From NCBI GenBank assembly GCA_000708835.1, contig DF237078.1, positions 117,143-181,142 on the forward strand: DNA of 64,000 nucleotides, written 5' to 3'. This DNA is from Klebsormidium nitens. Lineage: Eukaryota; Streptophyta; Klebsormidiophyceae; Klebsormidiales; Klebsormidiaceae. A model generated the notes under the pieces. That model saw nothing but the letters and a program-made list of their open reading frames with translations, ran no database searches and was not told where the DNA came from. This document shows positions 1-10,424 of this stretch, piece after piece. Positions within the stretch are counted from its first letter, which is position 1, and each line of letters opens with the position of its first letter. Both the position numbers and the translations under genes were made by a program.

Positions 1-216
1 TAAAATCCAGACAGTCCATTCACAGCCCCAGCTGATCCTGCCACTTGATGCACTGGACAACAATCCAATTGCACCATTCTGCTCCTACCAGATGCTTCTT
101 CCGTCAATTGTCACATTCAGGGGCATTGAGCTGGCCAGAATCGTTTCCTACTTATTCGCTCCTCAGCTGCACTTTGCCTAAAGTCCTTCGAAACGGGGGG
201 ATCCTTTGCCCCTCAC

Positions 217-1432
217 CTTCTTCCCCAGATGTGCTCCCAACGCCTGGCACAGCCCCACTGTTGTGGTCGACTTGCCCTCGCCTAGTGGAGTTGGGGTGAT
301 TCCCCCCACTACAACATAGAAGCCATCTGGCTTGCCCTTCAGCTTCTCCCGCACATTGATGAGCACCTGTGCAGCAATGGAAGGCATTCTCTGTATCTAC
401 GTTACATATGGACTCTGTCGATCGTGCGAAATCGTGTTCCTAACACATTGCTTGGATAACGACATGATGTGTGTGCGCTTTGAGGATGGGCGGAACTTCG
501 AGAGTGGATAGATTGGTCACACCAGCAGCTTGTATTGAGCTTCCGGTGAAGTCAAGATAGGGCCAGCCTGCCAAAGCTCAACTCCTCGGATCCTGTTTCA
601 CATGGAAGGTTGCAACTGCCTGAAAGGCTAATGCGATTCATGCGGTGTCTGTCAAAACTAGGAATGAGCATGAGAAAGGTCAAACCAGAGTATAAAGAAC
701 TTAACAAAGGAATGCAATCTGTGCAAGAACCAAAGGAATCTGGCTGTTGCTCCTCAAAGCAGCTGAGCTTGTTTTTTACCACCATAACAGCAGGGATATC
801 CGCTCACAGGCGTTTCTGGATGTACAAACGCTTTTACGGCGTTCTTGAGCACTTTGCAACTCAAAGACACAGATTGATACGAGAATAGCCTTCTGGCGTC
901 AAGCTTGCTTAAAGTCTTCCAGACTCTGTTCACTGCAACGTGTTGTATCACCAACGTGGCGTACTCTAAAGACCATCTGGAATCATACCATTCAATCTGC
1001 AAGGGTCTGATGCTGAGCAGAAAGGCACCCTTGGGGGAAAAGTCGGAAACGAGCACCTAATCAAGGATCAAAGCTGGCCGGAAAACACAATGGAGCTCCA
1101 CTAATTTGTCCATCTGTATCATCCAGATTATGAGATTACAAGAGCGCTCAACAACTGCCGCAAGCTCCACGTCTCAACCAAAGCAACAATGTGCCATTCA
1201 TATGATGCTCGCATGCAACATAATTTAAACCCTAATCTGCCTTCCTCACCTTGGCCTTCTTCTTCCCATACAGGTCGTAGTCCTCTGGCTCAAGACCCAC
1301 CGCTTTTGCCACCTCCTCAATGTTCAGCGGCTTCACGGACTGCGCAATCACATAGTCCGGAGGGACGGGCGTCGCAATGTTTTCCAACTTCCGAGCTGTT
1401 GAGGCGCCAACGTCAGCAGCTGCAGTCGCCAT
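217..1432 (-). CDS. THFS: Formate-tetrahydrofolate ligase (10-formyl-THF synthetase), 5' two exons, partial
   Basis: The enzyme ligates formate to tetrahydrofolate using ATP, making 10-formyl-THF for one-carbon metabolism. Exon 1 (1432-1250) starts at an ATG and carries the family's N-terminal segment, including [11 protein letters not shown]. Exon 2 (366-217) carries the ATP-binding stretch [20 protein letters not shown], in which GEGKS is the P-loop-like element. Both exons are in phase 0, joined through AAG|GTGAGG and ACAG|GTGC. The visible coding part is 111 residues of a family that is usually about 630, so the rest lies left of position 1. Bases 1-216 read as intron. Intron 1 spans 367-1249, where I see no further coding. 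The N-terminus ([11 protein letters not shown]) does not look like a strong plastid or mitochondrial transit peptide, which fits a cytosolic form. Family identity is very secure; the start is likely. Confidence 0.93.
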
Positions 1433-1837
1433 CCTGCGCAGCTGGTTGAAGAGTGGGCGGAGAATGGTGGGCGCTGATTTGATCTAGGCCAGTTTTCCAA
1501 TGGGGTTTTGCCTGCAGCCTTTTGTTGACAAGCGCAATACTGCTGGCAATAGAGTGTGTCAATGGTATGGGGGCTTGCGCACCTATCAAACACAGCCTGA
1601 GTCAGCTCATTATATATACAAGGCGCTCTGCTCGGTGCTCATGAGATGCGCTCTGCACGAGTGGATTCTCAACTGTTTTCAAGTTTTCTTCTCCAGACTC
1701 CAGACTCCAGAGTCCAATGCCACTATGGCATGTGCATCATGCAGGGAGAAATTCCAATTATTGCTAGAATTTACTACATGGCCGGGCATGCTTGCCACCA
1801 ACTTTCACCGGTGCCGGCTGTCTACCGGCCCACCTAC

Positions 1838-2587
1838 CGTAGCGGAACCCAAACCGGACCGGCCCCCCAAAGTGGTCCGATGGTTTCCAAAAGTGGACCC
1901 CGCTGGCAAATCAAAGTTGGAGTACGACGCCGAGACCAAGCCGCTACTTGATCGTGGACTGAATGCTTACGCTGCAGCTCAAATCCACGCTGGTTAGCGA
2001 ACCCCTTTCCAGCAACCCTTAATCGAAGAAAACTAAGTTAGGATAGGCTGTTAAGGGTTAACCTGGCACAGCTGGACGTCCAGCAGGACTCTCAACCACG
2101 ATATATTGCTTAATTCCCCACAGCATTTATCCAGATTATACATTCACAGAAACCCAAGGAAAACCTCACTTTTGGCCGAGAAAATGCCAGGGTTATGCAC
2201 TGTCAATGCAACCTTTGCCAGACAACCCCAATTGTTAAGCCCATGTGCTGATTTAACCCTTTCATTGACCAGTGCCAAAGTTGCCCCGGGTGTACCCGGT
2301 AGACGGCGCTTTTGTTATCTTGACCAGTCTGCAATGTAGGCGGGTCCACTTTAGGGCCCCTACCAAAATGTAAAACTTGATCCGGTGGGTCAGGCACCCA
2401 ACCTGGTTTTGCTAACCATACACTTTTTCGCATCCAACCAACTTTTAAACCACTCAAATCGGCACGTAGGCCACACTTTTCTCTCTCATATGCAAAAAAC
2501 AGAACGGAAAACGGCCAATTTTGGACCATTTTAGCGCCTGCACCAAATGTGCAAAATACTGAGGGGTCCGGTTTCGGGTCCGCTACG
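1838..2587. repeat. Possible degenerate inverted-repeat element
   Basis: Bases 1838-1860 and the reverse complement of 2565-2587 match at 21 of 23 positions (core CGTAGCGGA..C..AAACCGGACC). Outside them both ends stay CCGG-rich but align poorly. The arms lie about 0.75 kb apart, as expected for an old terminal-inverted-repeat transposon without coding capacity. I found no convincing target duplication, so the limits are uncertain. Confidence 0.4.
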
Positions 2588-2650
2588 GTACACTTCTACC
2601 GGCTGGCCACAGTGCACACAGGCTGAAGCACCGGACGCCATCCCGATCGA

Positions 2651-2820
2651 TGTAGGTAGTGAACAGTAACAGCCAGTGAACAGTAACGGAGACGGGTAGG
2701 GTTGGTTAGGGGGTTAGGGTGGTTACGGGTGCGGAGCGGGTGTTTCCTTAGGTTAGGGTTTTTAGTAACCCCAAAATGCTTACTGTTCACTGGGCTTGCT
2801 GTTCACTGGATCGAGAAATA
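2651..2820 (+). mobile_element. MITE-like element, copy 1 (AGTGAACAGTAA termini)
   Basis: Imperfect terminal inverted repeats of about 30 bp are visible. The left end (2658-2689) contains AGTGAACAG twice, as AGTGAACAGTAACAGCC then AGTGAACAGTAA. The right end (2780-2807) is the inverse of the same double motif. The interior is short and G-rich, with several TTAGGG-like runs. A second copy in the opposite orientation lies at 48301-48450, and similarity stops abruptly beyond both. This fits a short non-autonomous DNA transposon. The superfamily cannot be named because no clear target duplication is seen. Confidence 0.7.
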
Positions 2821-3710
2821 CCCGCACGCCGGTTTTGCCTAGGCGCCCAGCATTTTCTGCCGGCTGTCCAGCCGGTGGGGTGCCTTATGCACCGGTGCAT
2901 CCATCATTTCTGCCGGCCAGGTCCAGCTTCAACACCGGTTCGTGGCAAGCACTGATTTAATTTTAATTTCTGATTCTGGTTCGCGTAGACCCTTCATATA
3001 ATACATATGCCAAGAGACATGCTCTGCATGGGGCATGGGCTATTAAGTATACGTATACCTTTTCATTTCGCTTTGTCACTTCTGGAAACAGTGGAAGTTG
3101 TCTGCAGTGCAGCCAGAAGGGGTGCAAGTACGTGAAGAACGTGGGTGCACAATTGAGGCTCACGGGAGGCGCTTAGTATTCAGTGTGCCGCCACAGTCAT
3201 TGAGATTCACTAGAATCAATGCTAAAGCAGGCCGACGGTGCCTACCGGTAGATCTAATGCTTCCGGGTTGCATGTTACATCAATCAGGTAAAAATCTTGA
3301 AATGCACCTTTGAGTACTCTTGCAGATGACGACGTGCAAACATCATCATGTCGCTTCCAAATTTTGCACGGAACCCCAGATCGAGGATTTATCAGAAGGT
3401 GTGTATGTTGAATAAAGAATGTTGGTATGTCCTTAATGCTAGACTGCAATCAATACCTAGTGTGTTCTACTACAAATAGTATTGACAAACATCACATGAA
3501 CAACGCTGGGGGGCCTGAGTACCGTCCGAGCAAGTGCCTCAGGCCATCAACGCCGATCTTGATCTTTACAGTTTTCTCTGAATAACTTATTAATCCGCTG
3601 TGCTTCCAAGTCCGTAAAGGCCACTACGTGCAACCTCAAATGCAGTCCACTGTTCCAAAAGCCCCCTGTTAACACCGCCTGCTTGCCCATCCTTGCCCAC
3701 CCTGTCATTC

Positions 3711-6700
3711 CTATGCAGCTCGTACGGACAGCGCGCTCAAAAAAGGTGGCCGTTTGGAAGGAGGCAATGTCGGCAGGAGCTGTATTCTAAGCACCCCTTC
3801 CGTCACCGTCACTTTCTTCACAACCGGCTCGATTGCCGTGTAGAGGGCACCCCCCGCAGCCGCCAAAGGGTCAACATTGGGCGCCAGGACTACTCCGTTA
3901 TATGCTATGTGGAAAACGCGATCGCCCAACACTACTGTCCTATCCAGCTCCGCAAAATAGCTGGTCACGTTATAGAAACCGTTGGGCAGATTGATCGAAA
4001 ACCCAACGCCTCCGTACCTGCGCGTGACAACCGACAAGCAAGATTAAAATCGACGAAACTGCTGCTCCTCAGAAGCAGAGAAAGGAACAGCAAGATGAGA
4101 TTGGCAGAAGAGTCGAGGAAGACGCCAGGTGTGTACTAAGACAAGGCCGTCAAAACAAACGGAAAGTGCTATGATGCATTAAGAGACGAGGGAAAAGAGC
4201 AAAAGTCACCCGCAAAAGATACACGCGCTTGCCAGCGGCTCGCATGCAAATCTCCAGGTTGCAGCCGTTCACGAAACATTACGATCGTTCCCTTATGCCT
4301 CATCAAATGGCTGGATCGACTTCGAACAAAATCAAACAAGGAAAACAAGAACCCACATGCAGACATTGAAACTCTCTTCGACGGTTCGTGCACATTCCCT
4401 CACCTTGCCGTCTGATACAACGTGGCATCCGTCGTGTTTGCAATCGGTGCATTTGCCGGGACCCGGTACAGCCCCCCCTCAATGTCCCCGGAATTCGACC
4501 AGCAAAACGGCCTCCCGACCGGTACTACCCCCGTCCCGTTCTGGCCCCCGACCAGGCAGGGCGTCACGTCCGCCGCAAAGTTCATCCCCATGCTCGTTGA
4601 CGTGTAGTTCGCATCCGGTTCACCGATGTCGATCGCCAGCAAGACCCCGGAGTTGGGGGCAGGGGCGGGCGCGGGAACTGGAGCGGGCCGGGGCGCGAGT
4701 TTTGGCGCTGGCGCAGGCGCGGGCGCAGGGGAAGGGAACCGGGAGAGAGGGGCCGGGACGGGAGCGAAGGGTAGCACGGGCGCTGCCGCGGGGCCTTGTA
4801 AGAGGGACGGGCCGGTGGGAATGCTCGGCCGAACGTAGAGACCGTTGATGAGGGCGTTGTCGGAGAAACGGATTGTGACGACGCCGGAGGTGACAACTGC
4901 GGGGGCGGTCAAAATGATGGGCGTGATCACGCCGCCAGTTAGGCCGACGATGTCGACGGCGCTGTAGACTTGCTGGCCCTGGAAAGGAGACGAAGAGACT
5001 CTGAGAGACCAGAATTCCAGGAAGGGAACTTGCCAGCTGGATCCTCCTTCATAGTTCAATTAACCTTTCCCTCCGACAACGTGCAACGGGTTGAACAAGA
5101 ATTTGGGGGAGGCAACGGCGGCAGCTCAAGTCCTTTCTCTCACCAAGGAGCCGACAATGGGAAGGACAGCCTCAGTGGATTGAAGTCCAGCGAGGCAAGA
5201 GTAAGGAGCAAACGTAGAAACAACAGCTCGGTTCAAGGTACCATCGTTCCAGTCACAAACCGCATGTGAAGCTCTGCGGTAATTTCTTGAAACAGACTTC
5301 GCCAGCTGGCCAGACGAAGTCCTGAGAAGACCCTCAAGCCCAGGCTTTCAGCAAAGACTCAGATCCCCTGCCTTTTTTTGGAGCTTAAATCCAGCACCTT
5401 CGAAGCAAAATGAAAATCTTGGCGGTATTCCCTGCTTTTACTTCCCAACTCAGATTGAAATCTTCGAAGCAGTCTGAAAACTTCAGGGCAATGCAACAGA
5501 TTCCTAAAAGCTGCCTCCTCTTGGCCGTCACAGAATTTGACAACGCTCTGAGGCTGTCACTGTTTAGAGCGTCAAACAACCATCTAAGAGTCGTCCCCTC
5601 TTCACCATGATAGTCGGTGTCTAACCAGCAAACCTGAAAACATTACCAGTACCTAACCAGCAGTACAAAGCAACTTTTGTTTGTGACCAGAGATGCCAAA
5701 TAACCGACCATTTCTATCAGCCACACCAGACGACCCACACTTCAGAGTAGCCAACAAGCAAGAACGTTCTCTGACCAGCACCTCCATACACCCCACCCTC
5801 CTCACCTGCACCGCGATGCTAAACACGCGCTCCCCCGCCTTCTTGTCCTCGATCTCCGCCAACCGGAACTCCACCACATAGTACCCATTCGGCACAGGGA
5901 TGGTATATACAGAGGCTCCTATGCGGGCGCTGACGTAGAGGAAGTCGTCCCACAGATTGAGGTACGGCAGAAACACTTGGTACGGCTGCGTCACCAGGGC
6001 AGTGCCCCCGGAGAAGTACGTGTCTGTCGTGTAGATCACGCCCGTGCCCGCGAGAATGTCCAGGGGGGACCCACAGTTGATGGCGACCTGGGTGTTGGTG
6101 GAACTGGAGAGGGCAAGATTCGTTGTCAACAACAGGGGATGTGCAGTGACGTCAGGCTGACGGACACGAGTGTGTGAGGGGTGTACAGTCCTATAGGCGC
6201 AGCCAGCCAGTAACTCTCACTAACTTCTTCAAAGGCAGTAACTGATTGCAAGCAACAAGTGTGAACGAGTACGTTGATGGCAACATCAAGTGCAGAGTGG
6301 TCGGAGTCACCCCATGTCGAGCGAGACAGAGGGAGGCACAACCTTACCGACGCTCTGTAGAACTTTGCATCCCACAGCTTAAGCATTCCCCTTTGCATCT
6401 TTCCCTGCCGGGCCTGTCGCCTCATCACCGTTGCATCCTCCTCACCTCGTCAGCGGATACACGTTGATCCCAGAGATCACCACCGTCCCCTGTGTCGCCA
6501 CAAACTGGATCCTTAGCAGCCCGTTCGGCACGTGCGCCGCGGCCGCCACGACCAGCGCCACGTTCTGCCCCTTTGCATTCGCGAAGATATCCAAGTTCCT
6601 GAACACCGGAACCGTCTGCATGTATACGTCCATCTTGCGCTGCCCCGCTGACGAGTACTGCGGCTCGACAAAGGAGAACTCGACCGTGTAGTCGCCGTTG

Positions 6701-8072
6701 GGAAGATTGAGATAGTAAACCACGTTCGCGCCAGTGCGGTAGGTTTGGAAATAAGTTGGGAGGGTGGTTCCGGTGGTTGCTACGGGAGAGGCCGCGGCGG
6801 TGCCCCCCTGGTAATACGCGTCAGCGCTGCTGCCGCTATCAATCCTTATCTGAGAAGGGGAAAGGGGAAGGGTATAATGTTCATCCTTTCAGGCTTTTCA
6901 ATAGTGACAGTAGGAGTTGGCCCTTTGACACTCAGGAGGGTGTCTGTCGCTGCAATCCAGATGTTGTACGATTTGACGATGTCGACACTGACTGTTTGGA
7001 GATTACATCATGGCGACCGCATCATTGCGACCGCTGATCTAGAACAACCGGGCAAAGCTCCAAAGAAACAGCGCTTTGGGTACACTGAAATTTTGTGAAG
7101 ATGAGACCATGATGAGACCAGTCTTCCGGACAAACTGAACATCCATGCAAAACAAGCCCAAGAAACCCTCCAGAATGACACCAGGCCGATCCCCTGGTGG
7201 TTGTGCTGTTGAACAAACACAACCCGGCGCTGAATGCCGCCCAGTCCTTAGCTTGTCTATCAAAGAAAGGCTGAGGATTTTATTAAGTCGGTCGGCAGTC
7301 AAGCTGACAACCGAAGCTCACATCCCCAGATAGCGACAAGGTCTGCCTGGCCCGACCCCCATGCAAAACCATCATTTTGTGTTGGCCTCACCTGGGAGGG
7401 TGGCGGGTACAGCAGGCTGCCAGGGTTGGACCCGTCCCTGCTGGCACTGGCCGGGAAGACCTTGATCGCGCACACCTGCGCCTCGTAAACCTGCGAGTTC
7501 ATGTAAATCTCCAGGAGGCTGTTGGTGACAGTCGCAGAATACTGCTTCACGAGGGCCGTGTTCCACGCCCCTGCTTGCGCCACGATGTCAAAGCGGTCTT
7601 CCACCTGGACCCCCTGAACTAGAATGTAGAACTGGCGCTGCCCGCGCTGCTGGTACAGGCACTCAGCAAAGTGCATCTCGACGGTGTACGCGCCGTTCGG
7701 GAGATTGAACTCGTAGTACAGATCTAAACCATAACGCTCCGTCTGATACAGCTTGGGGTCCTTGGTGTTTGCGATTGGGACGTCGTAGTAGTCCGTCACA
7801 TGGTTCGATGTTCCCTGATAGTACGCGTCTGCCAAGTACTGCGTGCCATCACTGGCGGTGTACGAGTTATTGCCCTGGTAGTCCGGGCCCAAGCCGTAGC
7901 TCACACTCCCATAGTAGCTCGGAAGATTCACATTTTTGGCACTCGTCAGCCCTCCGCAATTAAGCGCAATATACTGCGCTGTACTAGATGCAAACCAGGA
8001 GCTCAAGAGAAGAGCTGCAAGGGCAAAAGGACGGCGTAGCGAACGGGCTGCCTGCCCGCCGCTGTGCCCCAT
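3711..8072 (-). CDS. Secreted protein with four malectin-like domains
   Basis: Malectin domains bind carbohydrates; in plants they occur in cell-wall-sensing receptor kinases and in kinase-free secreted proteins. Exons on the minus strand are 8072-7392, 6849-6446, 6103-5806, 4978-4404 and 4017-3711 (2265 nt, 754 residues). All junction phases close (0, 2, 0, 2). The ATG at 8072 opens a signal peptide (hydrophobic AALLLSSWF, likely cleaved after SSTAQ). Domain 1 (about 34-215) begins YIALNCGG. Domain 2 (about 228-360) begins IRIDSGSSADAYYQ and lacks the usual N-terminal part. Domain 3 spans about 365-485. A proline/alanine-rich linker (about 487-530, PAPAPAP runs) leads to domain 4 (about 530-754). 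Each domain carries the LPNGxYxVE-type motif or a variant. No transmembrane helix or kinase is seen before the stop TAG at 3711. An extracellular wall-binding role is inferred. Confidence 0.88.
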
Positions 8073-9899
8073 CTGCAAGGAGACCAGGCGTCGAACAAAC
8101 TAGATGCTTGCGAATCTTCCTACAGTTTGACACAGACCAGGTGATACTGTCCCGCAGCTTCCACTATTCCACACCCGCCAGCACGATGCTTCACACCCTG
8201 CCCATTTCACACCCTGCCCATTCAGCAGCCCGCCCTTTGATGCGGACTTACAAGTTGAAACCTTTGCGCAAGAGAACGCCGCTACAAGAAATACGCAAGG
8301 CATGCATCTCCTGAAAACACGTGCACTCGGCGCCAGCAACTGTCTAGATTTCAACCCTTCTCTTTGTGCCAAAGATCGTGCTCTCCGCGAATCCCAAAAG
8401 CCAGTGTCTCCTGCGTTGCCGCCCTCACCTTGACAATGACATCAACATCCTTCACGAGCTTTTAGAGCGTGTGCACGTTCTTCGCCAGCTGGGCTGAGCT
8501 GGCGTGGAATTTCGTCAGAACTGAGATGCCGTGTCAACGGTCACATTGACCAAGGACCGGCCGTCATAATGCCGGGGGTTGGATGCCACCCGGGGGTTGG
8601 ACTTACCGCCTCAGAGGATCAGACGGGGCATCACTCCCGGGCAAAATGCCTTACCAAAGTCTCAGCCTAATGGGCCGCCATCCGTGCCCGAGGCTTTGCT
8701 GACCGGCCAATTGCAGGCCCTCGGTAGGTTTGGTCCGGGTGGCACGGGTTAAAATCAACGGTAAAGTCGGTCCCCGTCTATCCATGGTGACACTCGGGGG
8801 ATTACCCAGGGGTGTCAAGCGGCGAGAGCATGCACACTGCCACCTCAGACTTGCAGATTGCTGCATGAGTCAAATGTAGTCACTAGTCCTAGGCATCGTA
8901 GAAGGGGGCGAAAAGGAAAACGCTTTCCACTTTTCAGAAAAATGCGAAAACCCGTCAGTGTGGAGGCATCCCAGATCGGACGGTCAGATGCTTGCACATT
9001 CATGTTAATGAACGGTAGCAAAATAAGAAAGCCGCCAGGCTAATCCATCGACGGTGGAAGCTGAATCTGCGGCCTTTTAGCCTTTTAGACTTTTACGTTT
9101 CTATTGAACGCTTACTAAACGTGGTTCGTAGCTTCAATAGAACTATGACGCCACCGGCTAACATTTGATAGCTAACGTGCACATCATGTGTAGATGTGTG
9201 TAGGGTCATGGTTTCATGCAAAATGGGCGTTTCTATAACTGTTAGTACCCGGGTAGACTTGAACTTATGCTTTGGACGTTTGGCGTAAATTTCACGTCCA
9301 AGCCACTGCTGCACTGCCACTGCTGTGCAGTGGCTTATAGAGTTTCAGAGTTTACACATGCAGACGAACGGGAGACGAACTAGGAACAATGCAGCCGCCC
9401 TGCAGCCGCGAGTAACCATGCCGGGGGCTATGTAGAATGCGTGCGTTGCAGACCACAATGAAAGGAAAGTTGCGCAAATTTGATCTGAAAATTTCTGTGT
9501 TCCGATTGTTCTGAAGCTGCCAGATGCGGCATCATTGGAATGTTTGTTGATGAAACTTGAAGCTCCATTGCGATCGATTAAGCGAACACATCCGAGCACT
9601 CGTATTTTAGCAACGTTGTCAACGAGGAGCCATGCAGCTTCCATACGCAACTTCTTCATAACACTAACCAAGTATAGCATAGCGATTGGAGAAACCTAAA
9701 GAGCTTTCTCAATCAAGAGGACCAATTTGCGGTGGCTAAGTTTGTCCATTTGTGCACGTTAAGACGCGCAGAGGTTTGAAGTAGGACAGTCGTCGACTAA
9801 GCCTGTCATGGCTCCGAACCGACGTTAATAAACAATTAACAATTAACAATTATAGAGGCGATCACCTTAATTATTTGGCTCGCTTGTACAAGATCACAA

Positions 9900-9909
9900 G
9901 CTCACGACC
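9900..9909. repeat. Target-site duplication, left copy
   Basis: GCTCACGACC lies immediately left of the MITE-like element and is repeated exactly at 10415-10424. Confidence 0.8.
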
Positions 9910-10414
9910 CCGGGGTGGCAACTCTTGTTTTAAAAGAAGAAATGTTTTGAAATGCTCATGGAGTAAAACTCCAACATGCGAATCTCCATTTGTGTTTCAT
10001 ATGTTATGGCTAGATCCGTCTCGTCGAGAGAAGCCCAAAGAACTTCTTGTTTTGAAAAACGGACCCCCCCTTCGTTTTAAAAACACCTTCAAAACGCTTT
10101 AAAACGTTTAAAACATTGCCAGGATATGGTCGTGCAAGAATACCTAGGCTTTGGAATGTTTTAAAAACAGCAAATGAAGTAAAACGTTTTAAAACTTCCA
10201 TAACCATTCAAAACTTGACAAACTCGTCAAACTCGAGGGAATTTTAGGCGGCCTGCGCATGACCAAGTGTGTTTCGACCATAAAAACATAAATAAAACGG
10301 AGTATAGCCGGATTTAAAACGTTTTAAAACGTTTTGAAAACAGCCCAGGGAAGAAATTCTAGATGTTTTACTTTGACCATGTAACATGTTTTAAAAAAGG
10401 AGTTGCCACCCCGT
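9910..10414. mobile_element. 505 bp MITE with terminal inverted repeats and GTTTTAAAAC palindromes
   Basis: The left end reads CCGGGGTGGCAACTCTTG and the right end, inverted, reads ACGGGGTGGCAACTCCTT. They are flanked by a perfect 10 bp direct repeat, GCTCACGACC. The interior has no reading frame of note. It is AT-rich and repeats the palindrome GTTTTAAAAC and near variants many times (for example around 10090-10110, 10150-10200, 10310-10340). Length, non-coding interior, inverted ends and target duplication together indicate a non-autonomous DNA transposon. A 9-10 bp duplication would suit a Mutator-like family, but that assignment is inference. Confidence 0.82.
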
Positions 10415-10424
10415 GCTCACGACC
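10415..10424. repeat. Target-site duplication, right copy
   Basis: GCTCACGACC, identical to 9900-9909, directly follows the right inverted repeat. Confidence 0.8.

Larger units (their letters stand above)
1433..3710. other. Gene-poor intergenic region between THFS and the malectin gene
   Basis: No reading frame here matches a family I recognise. It should contain the THFS promoter (right next to 1432) and the 3' end of the malectin gene (near 3700). The central part, about 1800-2950, is repeat-like: an inverted repeat at 1838-1860 and 2565-2587, a MITE-like element at 2651-2820, and many CCGG motifs. The open frame at 1500-1997 has no recognisable content. Confidence 0.6.

Noticed and set aside
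1500-1997. 165-codon plus-strand frame upstream of THFS
   Set aside because: No similarity recognised. It overlaps the inverted-repeat zone and lacks splice or family support.
2690-2770. Interstitial telomere array
   Set aside because: TTAGGG-like runs are few and irregular, and lie inside the MITE-like element, whose second copy has them degraded.
4357-4848. Plus-strand frames opposite the malectin gene's proline-rich linker
   Set aside because: GC-rich low-complexity DNA keeps several frames open. The minus strand carries the malectin domains.
9940-10400. CRISPR-like array suggested by repeated GTTTTAAAAC
   Set aside because: Spacing is irregular, the units are palindromic and vary, the context is a eukaryotic MITE, and there are no cas genes.
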